Below, one piece after another: positions 32,701 to 42,690 of a stretch of 64,000 nucleotides of DNA. Each line of letters starts with the position of its first letter. The stretch's first letter is position 1. This DNA comes from Alentia gelatinosa (lineage: Eukaryota; Annelida; Polychaeta; Phyllodocida; Polynoidae): NCBI GenBank assembly GCA_950022655.1, contig OX465591.1, forward strand, positions 49,342,478 through 49,406,477, given 5' to 3'. Position numbers and translations under genes: made by a program. Under the pieces are notes generated by a model. That model saw only the letters and a list, made by a program, of their open reading frames with translations, did no database searches and had not been told where the DNA came from.

Positions 32701-33395
32701 TCTACTAATATAGACACAATATGAACCTGTTTCTGATACTAGTGGCCGTATTACCCTCCGAGTCAGTCTAATAAACTCTACTGATATAGACACAATATGA
32801 ACCTGTTTCTGATACGAGTGGCCGTATTACCCTCCGAGTTAGTCTGAGAAAACTCTACTGATATAGACACAATATGAACCTGTTTCTGATACTAGTGGCC
32901 GTATTACCCTCCGAGTCAGTCTAATAAACTCTACTGATATAGACACAATATGAACCTGTTTCTGATACTAGTGGCCGTATTACCCTCCGAGTCAGTCTAA
33001 TAAACTCTACTGATATAGACACAATATGAACCTGTTTCTGATACTAGTGGCCGTATTACCCTCCGAGTCAGTCTAATAAACTCTACTGATATAGACACAA
33101 TATAAACCTGTTTCTGATACTAGTGGCCGTATTACCCTCCGAGTCAGTCTAATAAACTCTACTGATATAGACACAATATAAACCTGTTTCTGATACTAGT
33201 GGCCGTATTACCCTCCGAGTCAGTCTAATAAACTCTACTGATATAGACACAATATGAACCTGTTTCTGATACGAGTGGCCGTATTACCCTCCGAGTTAGT
33301 CTGAGAAAACTCTACTGATATAGACACAATATGAACCTGTTTCTGATACTAGTGGCCATATTACCCTCCGAGTTAGTCTAATAAACTATACTGTG
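29745..33395. repeat. 76-bp satellite, about 48 copies
   Basis: The unit contains AAACTCTACTGATATAGACA, CAATATGAACCTGTTTCTGA and TACGAGTGGCCGTATTACCC. Variants (TACGAG/TACTAG, TAATAAACT/TGAGAAACT, ATGAACC/ATAAACC) are mixed, and the short AATATAGGCAATATG unit recurs 530 bp apart (30051 and 30581). The second half of the unit resembles one arm of FB-B elements. Confidence 0.95.
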
Positions 33396-33733
33396 TGCCA
33401 GTGTCTCAGTGTATTAGAAGGTGCCCAACTTGGGACACTTCCTACCCTCAGTTATGGGCTGAAGTATTGTAAACTATTCGACTAGTATATTGTACCACAG
33501 TGAAATTGTAAAACTTAACACTATTCTTATTCATATTTTAAAGTTTCCCCCTGGCGTTTTTAAACTTGAGTATATGTTGTATATATATCAACAACAAAAA
33601 AGAGAAAAAAGCAGGCTTTTGGTAGAGACTTGTACCTAGTAGTCATATTGAAAAACTGACCTATGTAACCCTTATAACATTGTGCATCGATCGAGAAATA
33701 AAAAGCTGCTATTTAAAAAAAAAAAAAAAAAAA
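33396..33733 (+). other. AATAAA plus poly-A end: possible retroposed 3' UTR
   Basis: About 300 bp of unique sequence ends in GAAATAAAAAGCTGCTATTT and then a run of 19-20 A. A poly-A signal followed at short distance by poly-A suggests a retroposed transcript or LINE tail. No reading frame is recognised upstream; the satellite cuts it off. Confidence 0.35.
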
Positions 33734-33900
33734 GATCCATGGACTGGATGTTACCCAAACCTTTTAGTTGTTATTCATTTATAATTGCACGCTCATTCAT
33801 CAATGACGAACATATTATTTACTCCTAGTCTCTTCCTCAGGGTTGCCATCCACGGAGCCCCGAAACATCTACCATAGGCCTTGCGACCTGACTTCCATCT
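33734..33900. repeat. R2 end fragment, reversed
   Basis: CCAAACCTTTTAGTTGTTATTCATTTATAATTG-type sequence is the complement of R2 near 12680-12715. Confidence 0.5.
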
Positions 33901-34207
33901 GGGACCTGTTTCACTAGTTTCGTGACATGTCTAGATGGCGTCTAGATGGCGTCCGCTTTCATAAGAACTATACATTAAACTTCATTTTGTCCGTTCTTGC
34001 TTGCACTGTTGGTGCCGCTTTTCACATCTGTCTGACACTTTTGTCACGAAACTAGTGAAACAGGTCCATGATGTGTAGATTTGTCTAATTCTTATGTTTG
34101 GGGTCTGTCTTTTTCTAAGGGCAGCTACTTGTGTTGTCACGAAATTAGGAAACCCCAATGTCTGAATGGTGTCACAGACATGTCACGAAACTAGTGAAAC
34201 AGGTCCC
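33901..34207 (-). mobile_element. GGGACCTG MITE, copy 2 (307 bp)
   Basis: Perfect-looking ends GGGACCTGTTTCACTAGTTT and AAACTAGTGAAACAGGTCCC, with an internal inverted terminus near 34041. Inverted relative to copy 1. Confidence 0.9.
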
Positions 34208-34569
34208 TGGTCCCGGTGGAAAAAAACCTGTTGTAGGTTGTCTACGACATTTAATAATAATTGATAAATCGTGAGCATCGTAGATTATTTTGCTGGAAAA
34301 ACAAATCTCCCGTGTGAGATGCACAACAGAAAATTATCCAATTCTGGGATTCGATAGCAGATATATGGGTTCTTATGTACTGCAAATGTGGGGATTTTCG
34401 ATTTGGTCTAAGTTGCTCACAATCCTGCAATAATTCCTAAATCATAGTGCATTGTATAATTAGAAATGAAAATGCTACTTCAAGGTATGCATTGGTGCAC
34501 TGATTACTTCATGAGGTGCATCAGGACCTTCGTTGTACCTAAAACCCAGCATCAGGGGACACCCTACGT
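34208..34569. other. no gene recognised
   Basis: AT-rich unique sequence; nothing supported. Confidence 0.35.
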
Positions 34570-34905
34570 TACGAGCGAAGTGCCGGGCCTTACGATGCAT
34601 TTGTATCGTATTTGGTGGACGCCGGGCCATACGATGCATTTGTATCATATTCGGTGGATGCCGGGCCTTACGATGCATTTGTATCGTATTTGGTGGACGC
34701 CGGGCCTTATGATGCATTTGTATCGTATTTGGTGGACGCCAGGCGCTACGATGCATTTGTATCGTATTTGGTGGACGCAGGGCCTTACGATGCATTTGTA
34801 TCATATTCGGTGGACGCCGGGCCTTATGATGCATTTGTATCGTATTTGGTGGACAGCAGGCGCTACGATGCATTTGTATCGTATTTGGTGGACAGAATAC
34901 TGAAG
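34570..34905. repeat. 39-bp minisatellite, about 8.5 copies
   Basis: Unit GGCCTTACGATGCATTTGTA plus TCGTATTTGGTGGACGCCG. Thirteen codons per unit, so frames stay open on both strands (MHLYRIWWTPGLT on +); repeat translation only. Confidence 0.9.
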
Positions 34906-34959
34906 TACTGAAGTTCTCGCCTCCCCTAAACACAAACACAAACAGAAATCCCTCCACCA

Positions 34960-35150
34960 AATCTAACGAGAAATACAAAAAAAGTTGTCCCTTTGTACAC
35001 CAAGGAAATACAAAATTTACCCCTACCTCGACGGAAATGAAAAAAAAGTTGTCCCATAGAAATATCCTCTAAGAAATACTAAAAAAGGTTGGCCACCCTC
35101 CCAAGAGTTACTATAAAGATCTCCAATACAAAAACAGTTGTCATCTATTA
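34960..35150. repeat. degenerate about 60-bp repeat
   Basis: AAATACAAAAAAAGTTGTCC recurs four times as AAATGAAAAAAAAGTTGTCC, AATACTAAAAAAGGTTGGCC and AATACAAAAACAGTTGTC. Confidence 0.5.
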
Positions 35151-35264
35151 GAAATGCTGAAAATTAGGAGTATGTTCTCCAACACCCACCCCAACAACAA
35201 AGTGTGTATCCCGCTTTGTGAACATAAATACCAATCTGCACTGGACCCATGGCAGTCGACAGTG

Positions 35265-35515
35265 GTAGATGTCCGTGGCCGGGCTATGCGGGATCGTGGC
35301 CGGGCTATGCGGGATCGTGGCCGGGCTGTGCGGGATCGTGACCGGGCTATGCGGGATCGTGGCTGGGCTATGTGGGATCGTGGCCGGGCTGTGCGGGATC
35401 GTGACCGGGCTACGCGGGCTATGTGGGACCGTAACCTTGCTATGCGGGATCGTGACCGGGCTATGCGGGATCGTGGCCGGGCTATGTGGGATCGTTGCCG
35501 GGCTATGCGGGATAT
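35265..35515. repeat. 21-bp minisatellite, about 12 copies
   Basis: Unit GGGCTATGCGGGATCGTGGC plus C. Heptapeptide repeats (AMRDRGR, GLCGIVA) appear in two + frames. Confidence 0.9.
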
Positions 35516-35754
35516 TTATATGTATATATATATATAAAGAAAAGTGCAGATATGTGATTGTGAATCTTAATAGCGGGGAGTCTAGGATGGAGTGGGAGGA
35601 AATATTAGGTCAACTAGACAGTGCAGGGCAGAGTGTGGAAACTATCAGGCTATGTCAGATAGTTACCCCACTTTGTTGTTGTTGTTTTGTAAATGATTTC
35701 TTTACTCACAAGCAGCACAACGTATGAGAGCTACCAGAAAACTACGTCACGTCT

Positions 35755-36218
35755 GTGGGCACTTTACGAGAGAAATACGGACGACAGAAAATCGTTATAA
35801 CTAGTTACGAAAGCTTCCTTGAGAGAGGAAGTATGGCTACCATGAACTGCTTATCTCAATATTTAAAGTCTGTGGGCACATTACGTGGAGTTCACACGAT
35901 GGGCGACTGTGTACCCTGTGTACCCTGTGTAGGGGTGAGACTATGTACCTGGTAAGTCTTCCCATGTGAATTGAATCCGCCATGTTACCCTGAGACTGTA
36001 GAACACCCCAATCTGTGAAACTTTTTATTCGGGGGGAGTTAGTCGGCGACTGGCGAAAAGGTGTGAAGTACCCCAGTCTCAGGTACATTTGTCTTATCGT
36101 GTGAATCCCACTTTACGAGAGAAATACGGACGACATAAAATCATTTAAACTGGTAACGAAAGCTTCCTTGAGAGAGGAAGTATGGCTACCATAAACTGCT
36201 TATCTCAATATTTAAAGT
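35755..36218. repeat. about 110-bp direct duplication around an element remnant
   Basis: CACTTTACGAGAGAAATACGGACGACA...CTCAATATTTAAAGT occurs at 35759-35868 and 36109-36217. Between them, 35940-36108 resembles 54320-54480 (TCTTCCCATGTGAAT, AAGGTGTGAAGTAC, CTCAGGTACATT, GTGAATCCCACT). Confidence 0.65.
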
Positions 36219-36819
36219 TATTAACATATGATGTATAAACAAAGGTTATATTCGTGTTGTGTGTTTACGTATGGCAGGACCATTAAAACCAGTTTACACT
36301 TACAAACTGAGGCCCACGCCACTGAGGATGGACATTTTGTAACAATGGAGATTGTACAACGATGATTCAATAAAGAAACTTTACCCCCCCCCCCCAAAAA
36401 AAAAAAAATAAAAAAAAAATAAAATAAAATAATTAAAAAAAAAAAAAAAATGTTTGGATGTTCCTATGGATGTTTGTTGTATGACGAATTCCCCTGATAC
36501 CCTAGGACACTCAAAAGTGTCCCTAGGCTTCGCAAGAACCTTAACTCATCATCATACTTAACCAAGGTAAGTAATTTTATAATTACCTATTCTGTTAATA
36601 TAAGGTACAACTCAAACTAAGATGAGGGGAAGACAAAGAGGGAAAGGGAAAAAAGAAGAAGAAAAAAAAGAGCAAGCTGCCGTATAAGAGTCAAATTGAG
36701 TTTGAAATATCATGGTATTACTAAACGAGATGTTTCTATATCCATAGATTAAGGACGATGCTATGATGACAATTTATGGTTGGTGCTGATTTCTATAATT
36801 CATATGTGATGTAAAATGT
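36219..36819. other. no gene; AATAAA and A-rich block, small hairpin
   Basis: CAATAAAGAAACTTTACC + C-tract + A-rich run (36369-36450) may be a retroposon tail. CCTAGGACACTC / AGTGTCCCTAGG hairpin at 36511-36538. AAGGTAAGT at about 36565 looks like a 5' splice site but lies in a short palindrome. Confidence 0.35.
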
Positions 36820-37209
36820 TTGTCAAGATTGAAAGTCATAACTACTCCCGCAAGAAAGAGTGAATGTAGATATCAGCATGTATATCAAGACCGTAAATCA
36901 TGGTTATACACTCAGGAAATAATTAATGTGTGTACTATTAGTGAAGTAAAGAAAGAGTTTGCTCAATTAGAAAAAAAAATAATAATAATAATAAAAAAAA
37001 TTAAAAAAATATTAAAAAAACACCAATCAGTGATATCATTGAAGACCGATTGCAGGACGTTAGGGCCCACCACCCGAAAATTCCCGAAAATTCATGAAAA
37101 CCGTGTCATTTGTGCCGTTTTTAGCGTCAACAGGCGCCAAGTGCCAATATCACTAAACAAAACTCTTATGGAATATTTCTCACAAACAAGGCAACTCCAG
37201 AAAATTTAA
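36820..37209 (+). CDS. uncharacterised ORF, 129 aa
   Basis: I do not recognise this protein. It is a basic, lysine-rich frame starting MSRLKVITTPARKSEC, with an AAT/AAA-rich centre encoding a run of I and K (residues about 54-68) and a C-terminus ending RQLQKI. The low-complexity middle suggests that a chance open frame is as likely as a gene. The 5' side is A-rich. The 3' side is the possible Penelope/hammerhead motif on the opposite strand, so a retroelement remnant is also possible. Confidence 0.15.
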   Translation: MSRLKVITTPARKSECRYQHVYQDRKSWLYTQEIINVCTISEVKKEFAQLEKKIIIIIKKIKKILKKHQSVISLKTDCRTLGPTTRKFPKIHENRVICAVFSVNRRQVPISLNKTLMEYFSQTRQLQKI

Positions 37210-37248
37210 TGATTTTTAAAAATGTTATTCCTTATTATTTAATAACAT

Positions 37249-37294
37249 TTCGACACAACGTTTCGGCAATAACGATGCCTTCATCAGGTGTGCT
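37249..37294 (-). ncRNA. candidate hammerhead-type motif (Penelope-like)
   Basis: The minus strand contains CACACCTGATGAAGGC, then GCCGAAACGTTGTGTC. This supplies the CUGAUGA and GAAAC core blocks, a GGC/GCC stem II and a GUC cleavage triplet. Penelope-like retroelements are known to carry hammerhead motifs with this GAAACGTTGTG signature. Stem I is not convincing, and a MITE is inserted right beside it (37295), so it is probably inactive. Confidence 0.45.
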
Positions 37295-37638
37295 TAGGCC
37301 ACTCAAAAAAAAACTTGTTTCTCATCACCGCGCGCATCCGAAAAACCGATTTTTGAAGATTTTTTTTTTTTTTTAAATAGATGAACCTTGATAGAAATTA
37401 TGAAAGGTATGTGTATTTAGTATCAAATTAAAGCTCCTGATGTCAGGGATGCATTAAATGTATAGCCAGTAAACATCTGGAAACCCCGCGTAAGCAGACA
37501 CCCCGCGTAAGCAGCCACTTTGGCCCGGATCGGAGGGTGTCCGCTGATATAGCAAAAAAAAAAAAAAAAAAAGCGCCCTCGTCATATTTTTCATGGCTTG
37601 GTGATGAGAAACAAGTTTGTTTTTTTTTCGTGGCCTTA
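37295..37638 (-). mobile_element. TAGGCCACT MITE, copy B (344 bp)
   Basis: TAGGCCACTCAAAAAAAAA and TTTTTTTTCGTGGCCTTA ends, with CTCATCACC/GGTGATGAG inside both. It holds the GTAAGCAGACACCCCGCGTA module. Opposite orientation to copies A and C. Confidence 0.85.
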
Positions 37639-37906
37639 GAGTGGCTACAGGTCACCCCCACCTGCGCTACGCAATCTCCCGTCGACGCGAGACCGACTCC
37701 ACGCATCTTTTCTCCCCGCTTGTACCCCCACACACGCGGCCGCGGCAGGGTAGACCGACACGGGGTTTTTTTTCGCTTGCACCCACACCCAAATATATTA
37801 TCATAAGTCTCTCATGGACTCATGGTGCCCAAGCTTTTTGTAGTATAAAGATGCAAGGTTTTCCATTTCTGTTTCTTTCAAATTGTTATGTTTGTATGTT
37901 AAATTA
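37639..37906. other. no gene recognised
   Basis: GC-richer unique sequence (37640-37780), then AT-rich. Nothing supported. Confidence 0.35.
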
Positions 37907-38147
37907 TGCCCCAGTCACACTGGCGTAAAATTTGGCGTTTCTTGTACGTATTTGAATTGGTGGGGGGTACGTATTAGCTACGGATTTGGAACGTATCTGT
38001 TTGCTTTGCTTTAACGCGTTAGTATGCTTCTCAACGTTCACCAACACTTATTTACGTTTCTCTACGCATTGTGGCGTTTTTCGGCGCATTCCGACTTTCC
38101 TAAAACGTGTCTCCGCGTTTTCCGGCGTATTTGTAGATTTCAAAATG
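37907..38147 (+). mobile_element. CAGTCACACTGG MITE, truncated copy
   Basis: Left end TGCCCCAGTCACACTGGCGT and about 240 bp collinear with 24929-25175 (ACGTATTAGCTACGGATTTG, GCATTGTGGCGTTTTTCGG). Stops after TTTCAAAATGCAC; no right TIR. Confidence 0.8.
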
Positions 38148-38394
38148 CACCTGTCCACAAAACCATCGATAATGCCCCATATGACACTCCCGGGGTCTAA
38201 TTTACCTGTGTAGACGAGTGATGTATACAATAGATACTCGTCTTTTAGACAGGTGGTTCTGTAAACTCTCTTGTATTACTACGTGTCCACTTCTTGTTCA
38301 CGAAACCATCGATTATTGTCTTTATATCACGGCAGTATACTGTCGGATCAATACGTTCATTGCCCTTTTAATGGCAGGGTTCTATTCTAAGAAT
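38148..38394. other. spacer
   Basis: GAAACCATCGAT and AAAACCATCGAT recur 150 bp apart; otherwise unique. Confidence 0.35.
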
Positions 38395-38784
38395 TAAGGC
38401 CACTAAAAAAAAAAAATTGTTTCTCATCACCAAGCCATGAAAAATATGACGAGGGCGCTTTTTTTTTTTTTTTTTTTTTTTTTTTGCTATATCAAAGATG
38501 GCAGACATACAATACAACCCTGCATAAGTGGACACCCTCCAATCCGGGCCAAAGTGGCTGCTTACGCGGGGTGTCTGCTTACGCGGGGTTTACAGATTTT
38601 TACTGGCTATACATTTAATGCATCCCTGACACCAGGAGCTTTAATTTGATACTAAATACACATACCTTTTAGAATTTCTATCAAGATTCATCTATTTAAA
38701 AAAAAAAAAAAAAAAAATCTTCTAAAATCGTTTTTTCTGATGCGCGCGGTGATGAGAAACAAGTTTTTTTTTTGAGTGGCCTAA
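38395..38784 (+). mobile_element. TAGGCCACT MITE, copy C (390 bp)
   Basis: TAAGGCCACTAAAAAA and TTTTTTTTGAGTGGCCTAA ends. Collinear with copy A, including GAGGGCGC + T23, the CTTACGCGGGGTGTC module and the A-tract. The best complete copy. Confidence 0.9.
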
Positions 38785-39032
38785 ATAGAAATAGTCCTAA
38801 ATCCTGGCCGCTGATTGGCTAATATATGTTGTATGTCGCAAGCAATATTATATTTTTCGGTATGTTAAATCTAGGCGGAAAAATATTATGGGAGATATAG
38901 ATTATAATTTGTATACTTGTGATACATGATAAATAATAATGTATGTACCTGTAATAACATGATAAATGACAATTCTTGTATTGTGATAATATGATAAATA
39001 ATAGTCTATGTACCTGTAATAATATGATTTAT

Positions 39033-39478
39033 AACTAGCGACTTCGTCGATTCGTATTTAGCTACCACCTACCCCTCCCCCCTACAATTTCTAACTGCCG
39101 TTGGGCTCCCTAGCGGGTGAATGGGAAACTATCGTAAACTTGTGGTTATCATTTCGTATGACACAGGTGCTTGAGCTGATCATCGGCGATCAGAACTCTA
39201 TGAATTGACACCAGCGAAAGAGTGAGATCTCATTGCATTCTCTCAAGGAAAGGAGATCGGAAAACTACATTTCGAAATCATGTTTTCAGTACAGCTAGAA
39301 ACAAATCATAAGAATAGAAGTATATCTGTGTAGAGAAAAAAAGGATAGCAGGATTCAGATAGGTATACTGTACAGAATCCAACCCTAGGTCTGGTTCACT
39401 ATGTCTCTATGGGCGGGAGGACACTCCAAGCGGATACTACCAGAATCATAGTTTTTTAGATATAGTAGGTAATAATTC
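39033..39478 (+). repeat. interspersed repeat R1, full-length copy
   Basis: CTAGCGACTTCGTCGATTCG to ATAGTTTTTTAGATATAGTA. Includes GAGCTGATCATCGGCG and GGAGATCGGAAAACTACA; closest to copy 1. Confidence 0.7.
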
Positions 39479-39494
39479 ATGACCCTATATTGTC

Positions 39495-39645
39495 ATGATA
39501 AATACAATATATTCCGATGATTTTGACCTGCAAGGTCATAATCTCTGAGTTGTTCATGTGTAGTCATTTCTGAGCGAACGCGAGGATATTGCGTGGTGTC
39601 AACTACAAGGAGAATACGAGATAAAATTCATCGTAATATTGTATT
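39495..39645. mobile_element. fold-back element FB-B, decayed copy
   Basis: CCGATGATTTTGACC, GAGCGAACGCGAGGATATTG (family loop) and CAAGGAGAATACGAG...CATCGTAATATTGTATTTA. The pairing is largely lost. Confidence 0.45.
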
Positions 39646-40033
39646 TATTATTTAGTATTCGAAGTATATGTCATCAAAGGAAACACAAAATTGCTTCTGA
39701 TCTTCCCAGGTTATAGTTTGTAAAAATACCTTTCTGCTTGCAACCCGGTATTTTTCACTGCCTTTTCTAAGTAAGATGTTACAGCCTCTTTGGTAGTTTG
39801 TTATATACTCATAAATCAATATAGCTCCCAAGTACAATCTAACAGACAAAACAATATTTAAACATTTGCATCTACTAAGTAGAATACAGCTTCCCGTATC
39901 CTAATCAGTAGCGATATCTAGGTTCTGCAATATGGAATGCAACAGTGCAATTTCCATGGCAGTCTCATCTTGAAATCCTTTGTGTCAATTGTGATGTCTA
40001 CCTCATGGATTTATGTCTTTGTAGTAATTAGTA

Positions 40034-40403
40034 GAAACCGAACGAGAGTTAGACTTGACAGTGTTTATGCCACGACGGGAAGGTCGCATATTACTACACG
40101 AGGCGTAGCCGAGTGTAGTGAGGAGCAGACCTGACCAGAGTGGTATAGACATTGACAAGTCTAACTCGAGTTCGGTTTCGTATTTATCCTACCTCGTCTA
40201 TGGCTATGCTTTTGTATTACTAAAAGATAAATATTGAGTCAATGACCAACAGAACTTGTTTTCATAGTAGCTGAGATCCTGCTCTCTGATTGGTCAATAT
40301 TGTTATTACTCTAGTGGCATAAAAAAACACTTTATGTCACGGCCTGCCACATAAAATTTCCCTATGTTAAGTTTATGGTGGTTTTTTATTAGGGGTGGGA
40401 TAA
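40034..40403 (+). mobile_element. fold-back composite FB-A, copy 8
   Basis: AAACCGAACGAGAGTTAGAC pairs with GTCTAACTCGAGTTCGGTTT around CGAGGCGTAGCCGAGTG. The core runs from TTTATCCTACC (about 40182) to AGGGGTGGGATAA (40403), with CTATGTTAAGTTTATGG. Confidence 0.8.
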
Positions 40404-40489
40404 TTTACCTGACAACTAGGTTGAAAATCATGTATCCAGTTTATATATGAACCTTATGTCAATAAACAGTTTAAAAAAAAAGAAAAAAA

Positions 40490-40905
40490 GTTTAATATAG
40501 AGGCTCGTATACTGCGCGAAAACCACCGATTTATTCATGTATACGCCATCGTGTCAGTGCATATATATATCGGCTGTATATTGACTTGTTTTCATATGTA
40601 TACGCCCGTATTTCACGCCAGCGTATGAGGCGTATACAAGACTGTTTTCTTTTGTATACGGACACCTCTTGGCTGTATTTTACACTTGGCGTATACAAGA
40701 GGAAATATCCTCTGCGCGACATGTATACGCCGGGCGTATACATCTTATATACGTTTGGCGTATATTGGTGTATACTAATGAAAAAAAAGACACGGTTGGG
40801 GGCCGGGCGGCCGCATTATCGCATGTGTAGAGAGAGGACTTCGGTGTTGGTGGAGGTTAAGCGGGGGTTAGGCGTACATATGACGTATATATGACCGCAA
40901 CTTAT
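40490..40905. other. GTATACGCC motif cluster
   Basis: GTATACGCC or its complement GGCGTATAC occurs about eight times in both orientations, mixed with GTATACGG and CGTATAC. A short-palindrome-rich non-coding element is likely; no ends found. Confidence 0.45.
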
Positions 40906-41009
40906 ATATATAAATCATCACATCAGCTTGTCCGTCACCATATATCATCATCAATAAAATTGAATTTTTATTTGAAACGGAACAATTCTAGTTTTGTGTG
41001 GTTAACACC

Positions 41010-41640
41010 TATCATACATGAAAAATAATTGATGTACCTGTAATAATATGAAAAATAATTGATGTACCTGTGATAATATGGCAAATAATTGATTTTCCTA
41101 TATTAATATGATAAATATCAAATGATAAATAGCAAATAATTGATGTACCTGTAATAACATGATGAATAATTGATGTACCTGTAATGATATAATAAATAAT
41201 TGATAAACCCATGATAATATGATAAATAATTGATGTACCTGTTATTACATGATGAATAATTGATGTACCTGTAATGATATAATAAATAATTGATAAACCC
41301 ATGATGATATGATAAATAATTGATGTACATGTTGTTACATGGTAAATAATTGATGTACCTGTTATTACATGGTAAATAATTGATAAACACGTCATGACAT
41401 GGTGAATAACTTATGTACCTGTAATGACATGATAAATAATTGATGTACCTGTGATAACATGATAAATAATTGATGTACCTGTTATTACATGGTAAATAAT
41501 TGATGTACCTGTTGTTACATGATAAATAATTGATGTACCTGATATTACATGGTAAATAATTGATAAACACGTCATGACATGGTGAATAACTTATGTACCT
41601 GTAATGACATGATAAATAATTGATGTACCTGTAATAGTAG
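41010..41640. repeat. 30-bp minisatellite, about 21 copies
   Basis: Unit ATAAATAATTGATGTACCTG plus TAATAATATG. A related stretch lies at 38925-39030. The array encodes YRYINYLSCH-type decapeptides on the minus strand. Confidence 0.9.
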
Positions 41641-41795
41641 TCCCAGTTGTAATCGTCTCTCATGGACAGCTGCGGTTCGGTGTCCCATCCTTCGTTCCAT
41701 TGCTCCATGACAAATGGATACTCCATCTGTGGCTCCATCTGTGACTCCATGACGACCGGGTGTTTGTCTGCTCTACACTTCTGTGTCTGTATCAC
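41118..41795 (-). CDS. doubtful ORF: unique N-terminus, 30-bp-repeat tail
   Basis: A 225-residue minus-strand frame. The first 57 residues (from MIQTQKCRADKHPVVMESQM, acidic and glutamine/methionine-rich) are unique sequence. The rest is the decapeptide translation of the minisatellite (YRYINYLSC), which stays open because the unit is 30 bp. I recognise no family, signal peptide or domain. The codon pattern of the unique part is not obviously non-coding, but one exon-sized piece is not enough to call a gene. Confidence 0.15.
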   Translation of the reverse strand: MIQTQKCRADKHPVVMESQMEPQMEYPFVMEQWNEGWDTEPQLSMRDDYNWDYYYRYINYLSCHYRYISYSPCHDVFINYLPCNIRYINYLSCNNRYINYLPCNNRYINYLSCYHRYINYLSCHYRYISYSPCHDVFINYLPCNNRYINYLPCNNMYINYLSYHHGFINYLLYHYRYINYSSCNNRYINYLSYYHGFINYLLYHYRYINYSSCYYRYINYLLFII

Positions 41796-42061
41796 TCCGC
41801 CCGGGGAAATATAGTCCCGTCACAATCTTCATCCTACCAGCATTGGGCGATAATAGGGTGATTCTACATCACAGGGCGGCAAGTAAAACCTTCAGTTTGT
41901 TGACCGACACATGCGCATTATCGAGCTGCGGATTGCGTAACAATCTGCCCACGTTAGCGCCCTGCTTTCCAGTATTACACGGGTCCGGACTAGTATCGCC
42001 GACTGGTGCTAACTATTTCCGGAAGCTGTGCCTGACTCAGAGATGACGTCGCGGTGCATCA
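41796..42061. other. spacer
   Basis: Unique, moderately CpG-rich; no gene. Confidence 0.35.
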
Positions 42062-42440
42062 TGGGGGACATCCGGAAACGTCCGAAGTGTGATCTTCGGA
42101 GATGTCCGGGGATGTTCGGAGATCCGGAAATGTCCGGAAATGTCCGGAACTGTTCGTAAATATCCGGAAACGTCCTGAGTGTCACAGAATTATTCGGAGA
42201 ACTCCGGAGATGTCCGGAGATGTTCGGGTATGTCCGGAAACGTCCGGAAACATCCGGAGTGTGACGAAGAAGTCCGGAGATGTTCGGGTATGTCCGGAGA
42301 CGTCCGGAAACATCCGGAGTGTGACGGAAATGTTCGGAGAAGTCCAGAGATGTTCGGGTATGTCCGGAAACGTGACGGCGATGTTCGGAGAAGTCCGGAG
42401 ATGTTCGGGTATGTCCGGAGGCGTCCGGAGACGTCCGGAG
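42062..42440. repeat. 60-bp repeat built from TCCGGA-rich decamers
   Basis: GGAGATGTTCGGGTATGTCC and GGAAACGTCCGGAAACATCC recur at about 60 bp, with an inner 10-bp period (NNNNGTCCGG). The TCCGGA palindrome occurs every 10-20 bp. Confidence 0.85.
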
Positions 42441-42544
42441 TGTAGCCGTGATGGAGTTGGGGCGGTGGCTGACCGGGGGTTGGGGTTTGAGGCTGGCTGC
42501 GTGCGTCTGAGTCTGAAGTCTGATGCACAACAAGTGACAGTGTC

Positions 42545-42690
42545 CACAGCGCGTCTCACAGCGCGTCTCACAGCGCGTCTCCCGTACCCGCGTAGCGTCC
42601 TACGTGACGGACACCACGTGACGGACACCACGTGACGGACACCACGTGACGGACACCACGTGACGGACACGTGACGGACACGTTAAGGGA
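42545..42690. repeat. 12-bp and 14-bp short tandem repeats
   Basis: CACAGCGCGTCT x3, then CACGTGACGGACAC about five times, then shortened forms. Confidence 0.85.

Noticed and set aside
36560..36590. AAGGTAAGT as a 5' splice site of a host gene
   Set aside because: It lies in a short palindrome (GGTAAGTAAT...AATTACCT) and no exon-like frame precedes it.
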